DNA of 64,000 nucleotides from CAWHBO01 sp963827735 (GCA_963827735.1 CAWHBO010000003.1:186001-250000), one strand, 5' to 3'. Shown: positions 45,301-51,550, counted from the first letter of the stretch. Numbers and translations are program-made. The notes: generated by a model from the sequence alone, not told the origin.

Positions 45301-48274
45301 GCCGAATGATAAGGATTGCGGAACTATAGTAGTGAACGCTCGTGTTGAGAACTTCTCCGCGCACCCGGACTGAATAGGTTTTTGATCCTGCGGTCGGCAC
45401 AGTCGTGGTAGCGGCAAACAAGACCGGCTCATCAGCCACGTTTTCCGTATCGCGAATGTGGTTAACCATGGCCGCGGAACCGTCCCAAATGGCCATTTCT
45501 GCAATGTTATCAGCGGCATTGCTATGAGTCATTGCTTCGGCGATGATGAGATAACGGCTGGTACCGTCGGCGGTAAATGTGATGCTGGCGCGGTTGTTTT
45601 CGCCCGCTATCGTCGTACCGATCGTGTTGTCAACCGTTGCATTTTCCGCCCAAAAATAGTCCTTGTTCCAGACGCCGAGACTTGAGGTGGCGATTCCCAA
45701 AATGTATGATTCATCCTCAACCCCTGCCCCGGATAAATCAAGAGCTTGCAGACGAACGGTTTCAGCGGAAGACATGGTGCGGTTCAACATGGAAAAATAT
45801 GCCCACCGGTCGTCTTGTTGAGCGGCGTTATTATCGGGACCTTCATTCTGCTCTTGAGTGGTGGCAAAATTCGCGCCGCCGGCATCCAACGAATTCTGCA
45901 TTCTGGTTGTCGCGCTATTGGCGTTAATGCTGCCCACCCCGGAAAACAAAATATAATTGCCGTTGGAAAATCCGGATAACGATGTAATGGTTGTTTCATT
46001 GGGATTGGCATCAATAAGGCCTGAAGAAACGCGATTTTTAACATATGCAACCGTTAAAGCATCGGACGCGATCTGCCATTCCCGCTCCTCAGTGTAAATC
46101 ACCTGATCATCAGCGTAAGCCAGCAATGGCCCCATCAAATAAAATTGCGGGCTGATTTTGGGCGCAAAATAAGTATATTCAAATTCAATACTGTCTCCGG
46201 CAAAAAGTTCAACCGGCCAGGAAATGATCTGGCTGAATTCATCGGCGCCCGGCTCAATTCTGCCGCCTTTTGAAATTTCCCCCAAACGAAAGGCGGCAGG
46301 AACTGTTTCCCTGAGGAAGCCGCTGAAATCTTCTTGGATGGTGGCCTTGATATGCATGGCATAACCTGACTTAAAAGGATTGATTCTGGTCGCGGACTTT
46401 CTCTCAACCACAAATCTGCTGTCATGCTCAGCTTTAAATGTATCCGTTACGGAATAACCGTTATCCAGGTTGGTTAATTTAACTTGGTAGTCCCCTTCTT
46501 CCGCGGGCGTATAAAAAACATAGTAATCCGGGTTGTCCGTGACATTGTCGGCTCCGCAGGTTTTGCTTTCTAGGATTTCATCCGCGCTGACGGAAAAAAT
46601 CGTCGTTTCCGATGAAGGCGCTGTGATCTCAAGCTGGAGATTGGAATCGCACAAAGTATGTCCGGAGTCATTCAAACTGGCCATCTGTAAAAACGCTTGC
46701 TTGCCCGGCTCATACACGGACAGATCCGTGTTGAACGCCAGCACTCCCCAAGTGAAATCCTGAGTCATTGTGCTTACCTCTCCATCGTCATCAATCGTTA
46801 TCTCAAGGCTGTCTTTCCCCGGCTTAAATTGCCGCATATACTCCGGCAACCTGACTTCAAACTCGCCATTTTCATTGTACTGAACATCAATCTTTGAAGA
46901 AATCTTATCATCCTGCCAATCCTTGAGCTTGGCCGATATCTGAATGCCGCTGTATTCATCGCTAAAAAAATTAACAATCTCGGACCAAAGCTTTTCCAAC
47001 ATCCCTTTCTTTTTTGAAAAACGAAAATTAAATTCCGGAATCTCTTTGGTCGTAAAATCTTTCTTGCCGGAAATCAAGTCAATTTGCGTGTTCGGATTAT
47101 CAGAAAGTTCTTCTTCTGCGGGTATTTCTTCATTTAATTTTTCATTCGGGTCATAGTAATTCACTTCAACCCACAAGGCATCAAGGTAGATCTTAACTTC
47201 ATCGCCGTTCTCCTTTGACAAAGGAGCCGGGTTTTCGTAGCTGGCCTTGATTTTCAATTTGTTTATATCAGCCCACGAAACATCCGCCGGAAGAGGAAAT
47301 TGCAGATAATCGCCTGACTGGCCATTGGAAACCTCATCCGAGATGTTGATTTCGCCCAATTCCTTCCAATCGCCGCCGATTGAATATTCAAACGACAAAG
47401 AGTCTTCTGCCAGCTGGCTTTTAGCCGCCAGCGACAACCTTAAATTTATGCCGCTTACAATGTTGGTTTCGTATCCCGCCGGAACGCTGAAGTCGGAAAA
47501 AATTATGCTTTGCTTGACGGGTCCGGCCTGATTCAAAAATTCATCGGCTGTGCCGTCCGGATCGGCCGCGTTGGCAGATTTGGGATTTAACACGGCTGAT
47601 GGTTGGAAGATACCCAGCACCTGTCTCAAACTTTCTTTCAATTTTCCTGCCATTGAAACATCGCCTGCGTCATCACTCGGAGCATCATCGCTTCGTTCGC
47701 TGGCCGGCGCTTGCTCCGCCGGCGCTGCCTCTTCAGCCGCCGCGTCCACCGTGCCATCGGCATCTATGCCGCTGTCAGGATTCTCTGTTTGCCCGCTCTC
47801 GTTGTCTGCCGATTGATCCACCACGGGAGTTTCCGCAGAGTTATCTGTTGATTGATCAGAAGCGGGGTTTTCCCCGGCTTCATTTTCAACATTCGGCTCA
47901 CTGTATTCTTCAGCCGGAACAACTTCAACAGATTCAACCTCTCCCCCCGAAGTTTCATTGGATGGGGCCTCGCCCCCCGAAGCTTCAGCGTATGGGGGGA
48001 ACACGATATAAGCGGAATTCTCTTGATTAAACGAAGCAAAATCAGCTTGCGGCGACAGGTCCTGGCTGGTAGAATTACCAATGTTTTCCCAACGCGCGTC
48101 TCCTTCGCTTTGTTCAGTCGTAAAGGTGTTGGAAAAAATGTTAACCTGATTGTTGGATGCTCGGACAAAAATAAAACGGCCGCCCATGAAGCCAAAGACA
48201 GCCATTGATAATATTATCAAAAATATTAACTTAAAAATTATGTTGGAAAAAATTTTTCTAACCAGTTTAAGCAT
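30335..48274 (-). CDS. Giant 5979-residue multidomain surface protein
   Basis: One uninterrupted frame of 17.9 kb. Residues 10-32 are a membrane or signal segment; about 95-205 are an acidic, Glu/Asp/Ser-rich linker. Two tandem modules lie at about 1135-1450. A repeated unit ending YKWQV-ACD...PNF-VD-P-APGNL plus an Fn3 module occurs about four times, and another Fn3 stands alone. In copies 1 and 3 this unit is interrupted by DUF2341 (YRKKITINASQV, about 1545-1660 and 3435-3530) plus LamG (about 1690-1860 and 3580-4050). The second LamG is itself split by a glycine-rich domain (about 3635-3938). Residues 4225-4690 may form a beta-propeller (YYRVWNGTAW and similar). The last 530 residues match the 602-residue paralogue. 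There is no LPXTG or C-terminal membrane segment. It is probably a filamentous adhesin; substrate unknown. Confidence 0.92.
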   Translation of the reverse strand: MLKLVRKIFSNIIFKLIFLIILSMAVFGFMGGRFIFVRASNNQVNIFSNTFTTEQSEGDARWENIGNSTSQDLSPQADFASFNQENSAYIVFPPYAEASGGEAPSNETSGGEVESVEVVPAEEYSEPNVENEAGENPASDQSTDNSAETPVVDQSADNESGQTENPDSGIDADGTVDAAAEEAAPAEQAPASERSDDAPSDDAGDVSMAGKLKESLRQVLGIFQPSAVLNPKSANAADPDGTADEFLNQAGPVKQSIIFSDFSVPAGYETNIVSGINLRLSLAAKSQLAEDSLSFEYSIGGDWKELGEINISDEVSNGQSGDYLQFPLPADVSWADINKLKIKASYENPAPLSKENGDEVKIYLDALWVEVNYYDPNEKLNEEIPAEEELSDNPNTQIDLISGKKDFTTKEIPEFNFRFSKKKGMLEKLWSEIVNFFSDEYSGIQISAKLKDWQDDKISSKIDVQYNENGEFEVRLPEYMRQFKPGKDSLEITIDDDGEVSTMTQDFTWGVLAFNTDLSVYEPGKQAFLQMASLNDSGHTLCDSNLQLEITAPSSETTIFSVSADEILESKTCGADNVTDNPDYYVFYTPAEEGDYQVKLTNLDNGYSVTDTFKAEHDSRFVVERKSATRINPFKSGYAMHIKATIQEDFSGFLRETVPAAFRLGEISKGGRIEPGADEFSQIISWPVELFAGDSIEFEYTYFAPKISPQFYLMGPLLAYADDQVIYTEEREWQIASDALTVAYVKNRVSSGLIDANPNETTITSLSGFSNGNYILFSGVGSINANSATTRMQNSLDAGGANFATTQEQNEGPDNNAAQQDDRWAYFSMLNRTMSSAETVRLQALDLSGAGVEDESYILGIATSSLGVWNKDYFWAENATVDNTIGTTIAGENNRASITFTADGTSRYLIIAEAMTHSNAADNIAEMAIWDGSAAMVNHIRDTENVADEPVLFAATTTVPTAGSKTYSVRVRGEVLNTSVHYYSSAILIIRLDYYENYSCDGRYNAGTISVTPAFNSVASTSLQLSNGGDVVALYFGGFTSGTQNNEVALRARQDSTVLFKNDEQDVGDSTGRNAVWETTDVHNVLWLDNIAGVNTSTHFYDMAMQASVSGPTSRWSLVCAWSKAEKPILIASATGTQATAMGIPSADNYLGGKFILVGTVGTSSVTGITITENGTVDAQNNLSNIKLYYDLDISAPYDCASESFSTSDTRFGATSSSFSAANGTASFSGNVVASTTAAMCVYTALDVGVNASTNQTLNIDISNPYTDITGPGIVGPLTTVSITGTTTLYHAITLSAIGTQTAVIDLNSDNTYIGGTFVLTNNFDTHNITGITIAENGTVDAQNDLSNIKLFYDLDTSSPYNCASESYSGTDARFGATSTSFSAANGTAVFTGTTTASTTAAMCVYVVMDFNPSGTDGDTVEIQITNPATDITLNSGVAEPATAVLLPGTTTLNGPNESVLANAQRKADLFTDIPNDGWTNENEINLSALASLIPGATTSKFDFYFQLVDETGTFSTATTAPGSTCVTGAAYGGCAPKIWKTSASTTVWYDTAWGYRKKITINASQVATTTSGFVVLATTTDPDLAYTTFGGHVASSTGGDILITDSDGLTKLDYEREFYASSTGQLVIWIETAISSTTNKDLYIYYGNAVTTVNQENRTGTWNSGYTLVNHMKDDPGPGVAGDIKDSTSNANNAQATANMAPSALVNGWLGRSISFDGDQDGLTVPSSGSMNGATGAGQRRTWSYWLNFTTVTENTLLTDKNAFGGESLWSEAHSAGGNKIKGGVAGTGQLSSATTFNTGQWYHIVFDYDGANSRLYVNGALDAGPNAQVAPADSATVWSIMGSAALYEVNGQLDELRVTNVTHAADWVLTEYNNQSSVSTFLSFADEEAILGTTYEGIVNVATIPDRGSSTDMALGYKWQVLACGAAGGCSFWDDFNSTLPNFRVDTVMPGAPGNLSLATTTATTITLNFGGQTDEANFAYYKIFYKIGISGAEITDLSHADADMNFKNYNGTATTTITGLQSDTQYVINIWAYDLAGNLAPAATELIVTTSVAPNYHARSVEFLAGAYSGNGATGQLSNTAQTFSVFDLQLAETETEIRNAYIVFESQFEAYHQNSGNYTGYQLAFDTCAAPCTADAFSGSGRVLASSTSVLAYDATSTNQARILMDVTAEAQLAAYAGEGGDMEAQVGYKLQTNIATNSIAFAKATLVVTYAYNDDATTDITNTVVYPLESKTAGDSGSRRASSSDDCVRNSNCPTFDYNLSIPELGSSLSQWFQLEGINIGHGSFDASTTVNLQTFDVNSAAFVQEAGNGGEQGNFPGMIFNNVYGYAENATQTLEVHLTSPGAATYYALGGEVKETYTASKSAAVKTRTVSFPLGILTTGQSSSVFNLSTAVYFPENGTGSGVVSVKKAWLRVIGNDYLPGAYNITVSSKVGSNAQSGNYVYNINAGTEMVKPAFKVIHVIPLADYAELNQANASDPKTVTAYTTNSSVNMGGVSAELVITYLYTDESSGYLSSLSLYGGQPDMTANSQAATATIANSVFPEMRGALTLRAAALLGSFLFTDSDADMPSAWFTMDMNIAPGTPVCNPTGNFSGHSDDMNSFMEYYKDVTSAFSVTDRESYTACYANNNPADATAGAKMNAIFLYTYQWDAPPSQLTENDWRWYNNADAATPGAARAAENTGISGVNLGDALRLRLNIGVSRTDLATSTQSFKLQFAGGTDCSAISSSSWTDLGGVAASTAWRGYNNPTPADGDALSAAQLISSTRAESYEEANSSAANPAGIPDGNFAEWDWVVYNNSATSSTDFCFRMVKSTGVELDDYLSDSYPTVLTAPANTAPNAPSGLQQARSNGALIANSSWVNQNTIKLTATATDPNISEALTLYFELASSSASFRTATTVPSGACAPNTTYAACAAKVWVATSTAGDYRTTPFTGTTTLVGLPDYEGYKWQVMTCDDDSTCSNWTQFNATTPNFDVDITLPSAPGNLTFATSTPTAITLAYGASTVETNFLQYRIFYKVKVGTSTPTESDTEQTDSNLSFKDYNTATSTLVLSLAAGTTYVFNIWAYDRAGNKATATTAVYGTTTSSFNPPSGFITVSTRQKIDGSKTVSLTLLVDDPDNNDTLRAKVMYRPGEDCNFSGTSSDPTIDTADAKTYATYGDPKVDNAYPYQIGSSTGWIMTSPGQNFVFSEWRSYVDEPTANGKYCLGVVVNDTTFDQVATHTRVITLDNVDPTQPGPLTLAQKNYDSVWLSFGSSSVDSNFSEYKIFYKQGLSGVTTSDTLWSKTDDPQLGAANYETGTSTLITGLSHNTDYVFNIFAYDTYGNIATSSTELHVKTNAAPVNISADGQYLSDGITAILNGSWISTSSVLLKASAHDQDAGDLVTFYYQLITATGTFASALTPPAITCAYNTDYASCASKIWAIATTSSALPAGWYDSNWLYRKKITINASQVPANQTSFPVFASTTDADLAANARADGYDIVFTDSTGTSTLNYEREYYNSATGQFAAWVKTNISSTTNTDLYLYYGNTGAITDSATTTGVWDANYHGVWHLAENVVDEATLAGAHRDSTFYNNHGGQNGNNEISAWIHQGQDFDGLNDYVSIPNSSSLSLTNSVTMEAWVNGAIGTVPASQKLTYTTVGTTTFCVPAGVTSITVKSWGGGGGGGAGALGNPVTMRSNFGGAGAGAGFVQSTLYVVPGECLTVLVAGGAGGGSYIAGVGSAGGGGGGGGRSGILRSTTPLAIAAGGGGGGGASAARDYSEGANGGVGGGTSGTAGANSTSAIGGGPGTQVGGGAAGTGTNAGTAGVSLYAGLGAAGRNAEGADGGGGTAGAIGGGAGGLGNISAGYAGAGGGGGGFYGGGGGGESGAANSAGAGGGGGSSYVTGLSTSTYSGANKNAGNNSDSDYDGNAGIGGDAGTPSTAGSAGNPGLVVISYTPSIVLMGKGSAYQVNLNDSSILTGAIGSSTATTTLNSGWHMVAMTYDRNGGSSQLKLFMDGIVQATAATSAAISANSNPISLGEFFDGAVDELRVSSSSRSADWMRTTYNNQRSVANFMTISTESTVTSYYESMLVITIPDNPDYATGYKWQVIACDDDNDCTAWDKFNLATPNFMIDTVAPTAPGQLTLNSKTSSNITLDFGTATDEDNFTEYKVFYSTSSPVTESDTLISSSTESSLGYKNYNSATNFTINNLNPATTYFFNIWAYDAVGHKASSTVTLVTTNSAISTPGAMFYTRNNRAIYYRVWNGTAWGGEQNSGNITGVGENIRHIRAIRSDSGAKIGLLFKTWDGTNQKWWGAVYRYGANDFVNVSALGTTWVSAVNNNLITGCIAPLSGGEFMIVRNDNASNGAVAFSWDGVNGWTTEGTVPGTADSGKMGVMNACELVRRPGTDNYLLLSFDDDADTGSMYYHGGATYASTSWTTWRELSTDAANTDNFTGSAFFDPSNNTRGAINFSNSATNGYTSAQYFDCTSNSISYGATQLSPATAPGNWDNAFVHGEFAIDPNSAGIAYFAGRDTGGQLNVYKVTTAGSAVTWATSTSGDNIYNNNLYSDINYAQKPFALSFYKPGKGVVIGNTASNIAPFYSVITTAVNTLTATSAVEGAVANNYSRVRAYNDPNEYEFIAIFQNDDVDYSAVFFDPSNTRFYNSGNQAWNELVTTSAAADKDDECTTFAYTKINSEPDFPVALGQFKNNGTTTIANQAWTNETSVKFRASAVDPDTYGGVKLYLNLVANTDTLATGTTESAFNACASTTAWTACASKIWQIASSSMGDYSVVPFTATATITALASSTIGYKWQVIACDNLAVCSAWSAFNAAQPNFYVDDYAPSAPGNLTAFSINSSSITLQFGSATNEQSFSEYKIFYKAGSSGVTEANTPWTQANDAHLASKTYGGASYTTVTGLASSTQYVFNIWAYDLAGNRASATAEVSTTTSALSSINQSSFRLEDDDGTNVNSNTFPVAASTTLPNLYIGERFAVRIQIENTGGDAKSNIVYKLQFENNTDAPGTWTDVGAATAMSYALGLAGSNGDTISSPAKAEANARTWSDGRWYEGTNQTGSLSIAKTAYTELVFMVKNNNAAAGKTYRFRLYNQTENSALEAYAKYPVVTTVASDTIKYSKGILASLPSATSTLDYPLDPKGYADVLSDDAIRDAATSSSNFPVYLFATKHGNNTDAASSTWNGQSTVGAASGNVYLQVYRFGSVNAWVTVATETAAVANVDFTLTGGVNSYLSDYYDENNFIYWRVYQASGSETLKTDFFSANFALPIPETRQIHYRWRKDNGSEPLATWLEAEDIASPVAGSEIGKGSTTRLRVETVNLGGGDAANYNYRLEYASSSLGCATDPGGWVAVPATAAGGEHFEIGDSPYVGDGTTTTAQLSNSEGYTFVAGDVVDDATSVSANITLPERRYTEIEYTLFVTDDADDAQTYCFRVTNNGAALDAYSIFPSVTLSGSTNHAPNFIVQPTDNDASGASASTSPTDEGTNVTFFATASDDDDNQYYLAICQSAGILAGNDGAPTCTGGAWCVSGATASGTQAACAYAATSSSPENNDWYAYVCDKVFGFGQAKCSAFSQGNDFSYGSPFVVNHAPTYTSVSTVDNNRNPGQTFKVTAVSADTDSSGGADTLRMFVCTTNDIISYGAGCASTTVCSVMSTSSPNPSCFFTPPAPSPAGTTTYYAFVYDSHGLATNPVSRSNTYTINNSAPALGGLVLNNGANITLNIKDAPDLAVQAVNNSVMDLNGCGDIDSTIGTVYMSNATNGYNCTANNNDCYLATTTACVMSDCASSTDMIATITCTVNMKYYAVPTATSTNNPWESYSWMSYMLVYDGAHYSAATSAVNVVDVNVNVALDVAETEINFGPSMYAGENTGTKNSTTTVYNAGNSPINSNIRGNDLISPPALPIEVGNIKWDLVNFDYELGIKPLSSSFQLVDIVDPRPTSTLGVADGIYWGIAIPFTAESKTFWGQNTFQAVVDNGDWIVNY
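36460..37370 (-). other. Glycine-rich domain inserted in a LamG domain of the giant
   Basis: It encodes about 300 residues beginning KLTYTTVGTTTFCVPAGVTS and ITVKSWGGGGGGGAGA, continuing as GGGGGGG clusters (about seven), and ending GNPGLVVISYTP. This is the glycine-rich sandwich type that usually starts with F-VPAGVTSI-V-WG-GGGG. LamG sequence resumes directly after it (SIVLMGKGSAYQVNLND), so the domain sits within one LamG. The opposite strand shows artificial arginine- and proline-rich ORFs here. Confidence 0.8.
43930..44880 (-). repeat. Tandem duplication inside the giant gene
   Basis: Two copies of a module of about 160 residues lie head to tail with a period of about 488 bp. Both carry GITI-ENGTVDAQN-LSNIKL-YDLD-S-PY-CASES and FGATS-SFSAANGTA. 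Similarity is visible at the DNA level too, so the duplication is fairly young compared with the other repeats of this gene. Confidence 0.8.
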
Positions 48275-48342
48275 GGGGATTTATGAATCTTTTTACTTTA
48301 CTTTACGCATACAAATTATATTCAAAAAATTTTTGATATTGA

Positions 48343-48873
48343 TTACCGTTTAACAGAAATTTGCGGCACCGCAGACGCTGAGCCCTGCTCTTCATAACAA
48401 GACCCGACAGTGATTGATCCGTTGCTATCTTTCATAAGGTAGTAACCGGTATATTCTTCATTGGTTTCGTTTGAGCCGGGATCAATCGGGACAGAGGGAA
48501 GATAGCCTCTCTCTTCCGAATAAAAAGACAAATCAATGCAATATTGCTCCAATTCTACGGTCGGATTGGAACATACAATCGCGCTGGCATTATCTCCTGA
48601 ACCGATCATAAAGTATTTATCATTTTCCAAGTTCTGGATATCTCCGTAATATAGTCCGCCGTTGTCAACTTGATGAAGTTTTAACGCTGACAACATGGCA
48701 TTAACGTCCGTCCAGCGCGCGCTGTTCCTGGCATCCTGAAAACGAGCCAAAGGATTCAAAGCGACAAAGACAATTGAGGTGAGTATCGCGATCACGGCAA
48801 TGACAATCAAAAGTTCAATCAAGGTAAAACCAAAATTTTTTTTCTTTAAAAATATCCCTTTAAACATGTTCAT
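48343..48873 (-). CDS. Type IV major pilin-like protein, copy 2
   Basis: This 176-residue prepilin has a short leader ending in Gly15, then FTLIELLIVIAVIAILTS with Glu at +5, the class III signal cut and methylated by the prepilin peptidase. After the helix, ALNPLARFQDARNSARWTDV and a variable domain end in SVKR. The first 60 residues nearly match the pilin at 53218. A Cys pair in the C-terminal part may form the D-region loop. It lies 68 nt upstream of the giant gene, so the pilin and giant may share a transcript. No Shine-Dalgarno sequence. Confidence 0.92.
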   Translation of the reverse strand: MNMFKGIFLKKKNFGFTLIELLIVIAVIAILTSIVFVALNPLARFQDARNSARWTDVNAMLSALKLHQVDNGGLYYGDIQNLENDKYFMIGSGDNASAIVCSNPTVELEQYCIDLSFYSEERGYLPSVPIDPGSNETNEEYTGYYLMKDSNGSITVGSCYEEQGSASAVPQISVKR

Positions 48874-49026
48874 AAATTATAAATAAATTTCTTTAAAAAA
48901 TGTTTAATCTAAGCCTTGTTTATCTTCATACCAACAAATATAGTTTCGTGTGGAAAACTATATTTCATAAACATATTATAGCATTTTTTTGGTGTTTATT
49001 ACAAATATGTTGGATAATATGTTGTT

Positions 49027-49084
49027 TGTCATCCCGGAATTTTTTTGGAGCGTCAGCGAGAAAAAAAATATCCGGGATCCAGAG
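49027..49084. repeat. Half copy of the MITE-like dispersed element
   Basis: TGTCATCCCGGAATTTTTTT, GGAGCGTCAGCGAG and ATATCCGGGATCCAG form an imperfect palindrome. It equals the reverse complement of the right end of the element at 54986-55192 with about one base of difference. The remaining part of the 48874-49190 gap holds the pilin leader (AT-rich) and the terminator at 49106. Confidence 0.85.
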
Positions 49085-49105
49085 TTAAATGGAGCGAACA
49101 AAAAA

Positions 49106-49138
49106 GAGACTGCTTAGCAACAATGCTAAAGCAGTCTC
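49106..49138 (-). terminator. Terminator after the HAF/PKD gene
   Basis: GAGACTGCTT / AAGCAGTCTC with inner TAGC/GCTA, followed by T on the minus strand. Its wording matches the terminator at 51726-51758. Confidence 0.88.
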
Positions 49139-49190
49139 AAATTATATTACATATTTTGTTTATTTACTGTTTAAAATGATCAAACCTCGT

Positions 49191-51356
49191 TTAAAGTTGT
49201 TGCATCGCGGCCACAATCCACTGATAAACCAAATCCTGGGCATCGCAATTCGTTATCCAGTCCTTATCATTTCCGTTTACCAAATCAGGCGTTCCCCGCA
49301 ATGCACAGCCATCCAAACGGACAATCACTTTGTTCTGCAGAATGTTCAAGGCTTTATCCGGCTTACCCTTATCAATTTCTTTAAGCGCGCTGGTTATCTC
49401 TTTGGATAAATTTTTGCGCTCTTGCTTTTTGTCAAAATCACTGTCCAGCAAACCTTCAATTTCCGCAAGCGCGTTCTGCAAATTTTCCGTTACCGTAAAC
49501 TGGTTGTTGACCGCCACAACCGTGACACTGCTTAAAGGACTGGCAAGGATGCCATCGCTTACAACCAGGCCAAGCACATATTCACCGGCCTGATCGGCAA
49601 CGAAGGTCGGAATTGCCAGGGTTGAATCAGACAAACTCGCGTTGGAATCGCTTGGCTTTGAAACCAAGCTCCAAGCGTAAGTCAACGCGTCGCCGTTAGC
49701 ATCAGAGCTCAAACTGCCATCCAGATAAACCGTATCGTCTTTGGCAACGCTCTGATTCACGCCGGCATTCGCGACCGGAGCGACGTTTTCAAAAGTGATG
49801 ATCACCTCGTCTGAGTCACTGCCCCCATAACAATCAGTGACTGTCACCTGCAAAACATAAGTGCCATAACAATCAACCGGCAATGTCGGCTGAGCCACAT
49901 TGGCTGTGTTAAGCGTTGCGGCACTGCATTCCGGCTGAGACACGATTGTCCAAGCGTAGGAAAGCGTGTTGTCTTCCGGATCAGCGGACTGTGAACCGTC
50001 CAGCGTGACAAATGTCCCTGTCTGAACGACAACCTGATCCGGCCCGGCATTCGCTGTCGGCGGATTGTTAACCGAGGTTACCGTCGTCTGCACAGGCGCG
50101 CTCGCATTCCCCAGACTGTCTGTCACCACCAACTCAAAAACATAAGTTCCAGGCATGTCGGGCGTAAAAGACGGGCTGACCGAACTTGGATCGTCCAGAA
50201 CTGAAGTTGAACCATTCGGAGCCGACACCAATGTCCAAGCATAAGTCAAAGGATAGTTACCGTCCGGATCAGAACTGCCGGAAGCGTCAAGCGTTGTAAC
50301 AACACCGGCTTCTCCGGTTTGGTCGCCACAGGTGGCCGCTTCTGGGGGTTGGTTTGTGGGGGTGAGTAAAAATGAATCGGTACTAGGAAAATCGCCACTC
50401 TCACCCACTACAACTAATTGTCCCTTATTATTAAAGCCATCCCCTGATGCAATATGAAAAAACCTAGGCACATCATCTTTTAATAAATCATTAAGGTCCG
50501 TTAATACATTATTGTCCCATAAAAAAATATGATCCTCACCGTTCCCGTCAATGATAACTGTAATTGTTCCAATAATCTGGGAAAAATCATTGATAAAATA
50601 TGCTGCATGGTGATAGTAATCATCTCCAATAAAATCCTGAAAAACGCCATTATCCCAAAAAAATGCATGCTCCGTTGTATCATTATAATAGTAATCACCA
50701 ACAATTTGTCCTTTTAGATTTATATTGTTAGACCGTGCATCAGTGCCGGTAATAATTATGATGTTTCCACTCTCCCATAAAAAACCATGATTTTCATAAT
50801 TCTCATCATAAAATTCACCGACAATTTTGCCAAAGTTATTAATATCCAACGGCATACAACTGCCATCGCAAAGATTAGTAAAATTACCATTCTCCCACAA
50901 ATACCCAGTACAATAATAATTTTCATCATATTTGTATCCCACAATCTGATTATTATCATTAATTGCAGTTGGGTAAAAATCACCAAAATCTAAAATTTCT
51001 CCATTTTGCCAAAAGAATCCCTGTTCTGATCCGTCAGCATTAATCTTGTTTCCAACAATTTTTCCTGAGTTATTAATTTCTTTGGGGTAAATGTTTTCAC
51101 CAAGATATACCGTTGTGTTTGTAATGCTATTCCAAATAAAGCCGACAGTAGCATAAGGAGGCATATTGCTGTTAAAATAACCTACGACTTGGCCACCATC
51201 ATTAATACCGGTCGCATAAACAACATACCCGTCTGGAAAATTACCAACTTTTGAAACCGTGTAGGACGGTGGATTCTGAGCAAAAACCATACCCGAACCA
51301 AAAACCGCCAAACAAAACAACCAAGCCAAAACACCGAAAAATTTCAATTTTTTCAT
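49191..51356 (-). CDS. Secreted HAF-repeat and PKD-domain surface protein
   Basis: This 721-residue protein has a signal peptide (1-26, ending GMVFAQ). Residues about 30-320 hold seven or so HAF-type repeats (INDGGQVVGY, INNSGKIVGN, INDNNQIVGY, INNFGKIVGE, each followed by GFxW-NG), a probable beta-propeller. Three PKD-type modules follow at about 335-430, 432-525 and 527-620 (NQPPEAATCGDQTG; NPPTANAGPDQVVVQTGTFV; VAPVANAGVNQSV). The C terminus (about 630-721) has a helical stretch (LQNALAEIEGLLDSDFDKKQ) and two Cys. A clear Shine-Dalgarno sequence (AAAGGA) precedes the ATG, and a long structured leader lies upstream. Its style differs from the surrounding pilus genes, which points to acquisition. 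Confidence 0.85.
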   Translation of the reverse strand: MKKLKFFGVLAWLFCLAVFGSGMVFAQNPPSYTVSKVGNFPDGYVVYATGINDGGQVVGYFNSNMPPYATVGFIWNSITNTTVYLGENIYPKEINNSGKIVGNKINADGSEQGFFWQNGEILDFGDFYPTAINDNNQIVGYKYDENYYCTGYLWENGNFTNLCDGSCMPLDINNFGKIVGEFYDENYENHGFLWESGNIIIITGTDARSNNINLKGQIVGDYYYNDTTEHAFFWDNGVFQDFIGDDYYHHAAYFINDFSQIIGTITVIIDGNGEDHIFLWDNNVLTDLNDLLKDDVPRFFHIASGDGFNNKGQLVVVGESGDFPSTDSFLLTPTNQPPEAATCGDQTGEAGVVTTLDASGSSDPDGNYPLTYAWTLVSAPNGSTSVLDDPSSVSPSFTPDMPGTYVFELVVTDSLGNASAPVQTTVTSVNNPPTANAGPDQVVVQTGTFVTLDGSQSADPEDNTLSYAWTIVSQPECSAATLNTANVAQPTLPVDCYGTYVLQVTVTDCYGGSDSDEVIITFENVAPVANAGVNQSVAKDDTVYLDGSLSSDANGDALTYAWSLVSKPSDSNASLSDSTLAIPTFVADQAGEYVLGLVVSDGILASPLSSVTVVAVNNQFTVTENLQNALAEIEGLLDSDFDKKQERKNLSKEITSALKEIDKGKPDKALNILQNKVIVRLDGCALRGTPDLVNGNDKDWITNCDAQDLVYQWIVAAMQQL

Positions 51357-51434
51357 TGAGTTTTCCTTTCATTCACAAAAGTTAAAAATCTGACAACAAC
51401 TGTCCATCCGTTAAACGACGCAAAAAATCAATTG

Positions 51435-51550
51435 TCAAAGAACCTTTTTCACCTCCTTTTTTTAAAAAAAAATAAAAAACCGCCTTTTTGATAAAAGGCG
51501 ATCTTGACCCGCTTTTATAGGGCTAAGACTAAACATTTAAGCATGGGGAG
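51435..51550 (-). promoter_or_regulatory. Structured leader of the HAF/PKD gene
   Basis: On the minus strand, in order: CTCCCCATGCTTAAATG (51550-51534), a hairpin CGCCTTTT/AAAAGGCG (51500-51481) with a long T run (a strong terminator), a perfect Shine-Dalgarno AAGGAGGTGA (51458-51449), and TTGACA (51440-51435), which can be a -35 with TTTAAC 17 bp later or a TTG start of an 18-codon leader peptide. The gene starts 78 nt further on. The whole 51357-51777 gap holds this leader, the palindrome at 51605 and the terminator at 51726. Confidence 0.5.

Noticed and set aside
47550..48208. Several plus- and minus-strand ORFs of 60-143 residues
   Set aside because: They are shadows of the acidic Ser/Glu/Asp-rich N-terminal linker of the giant.
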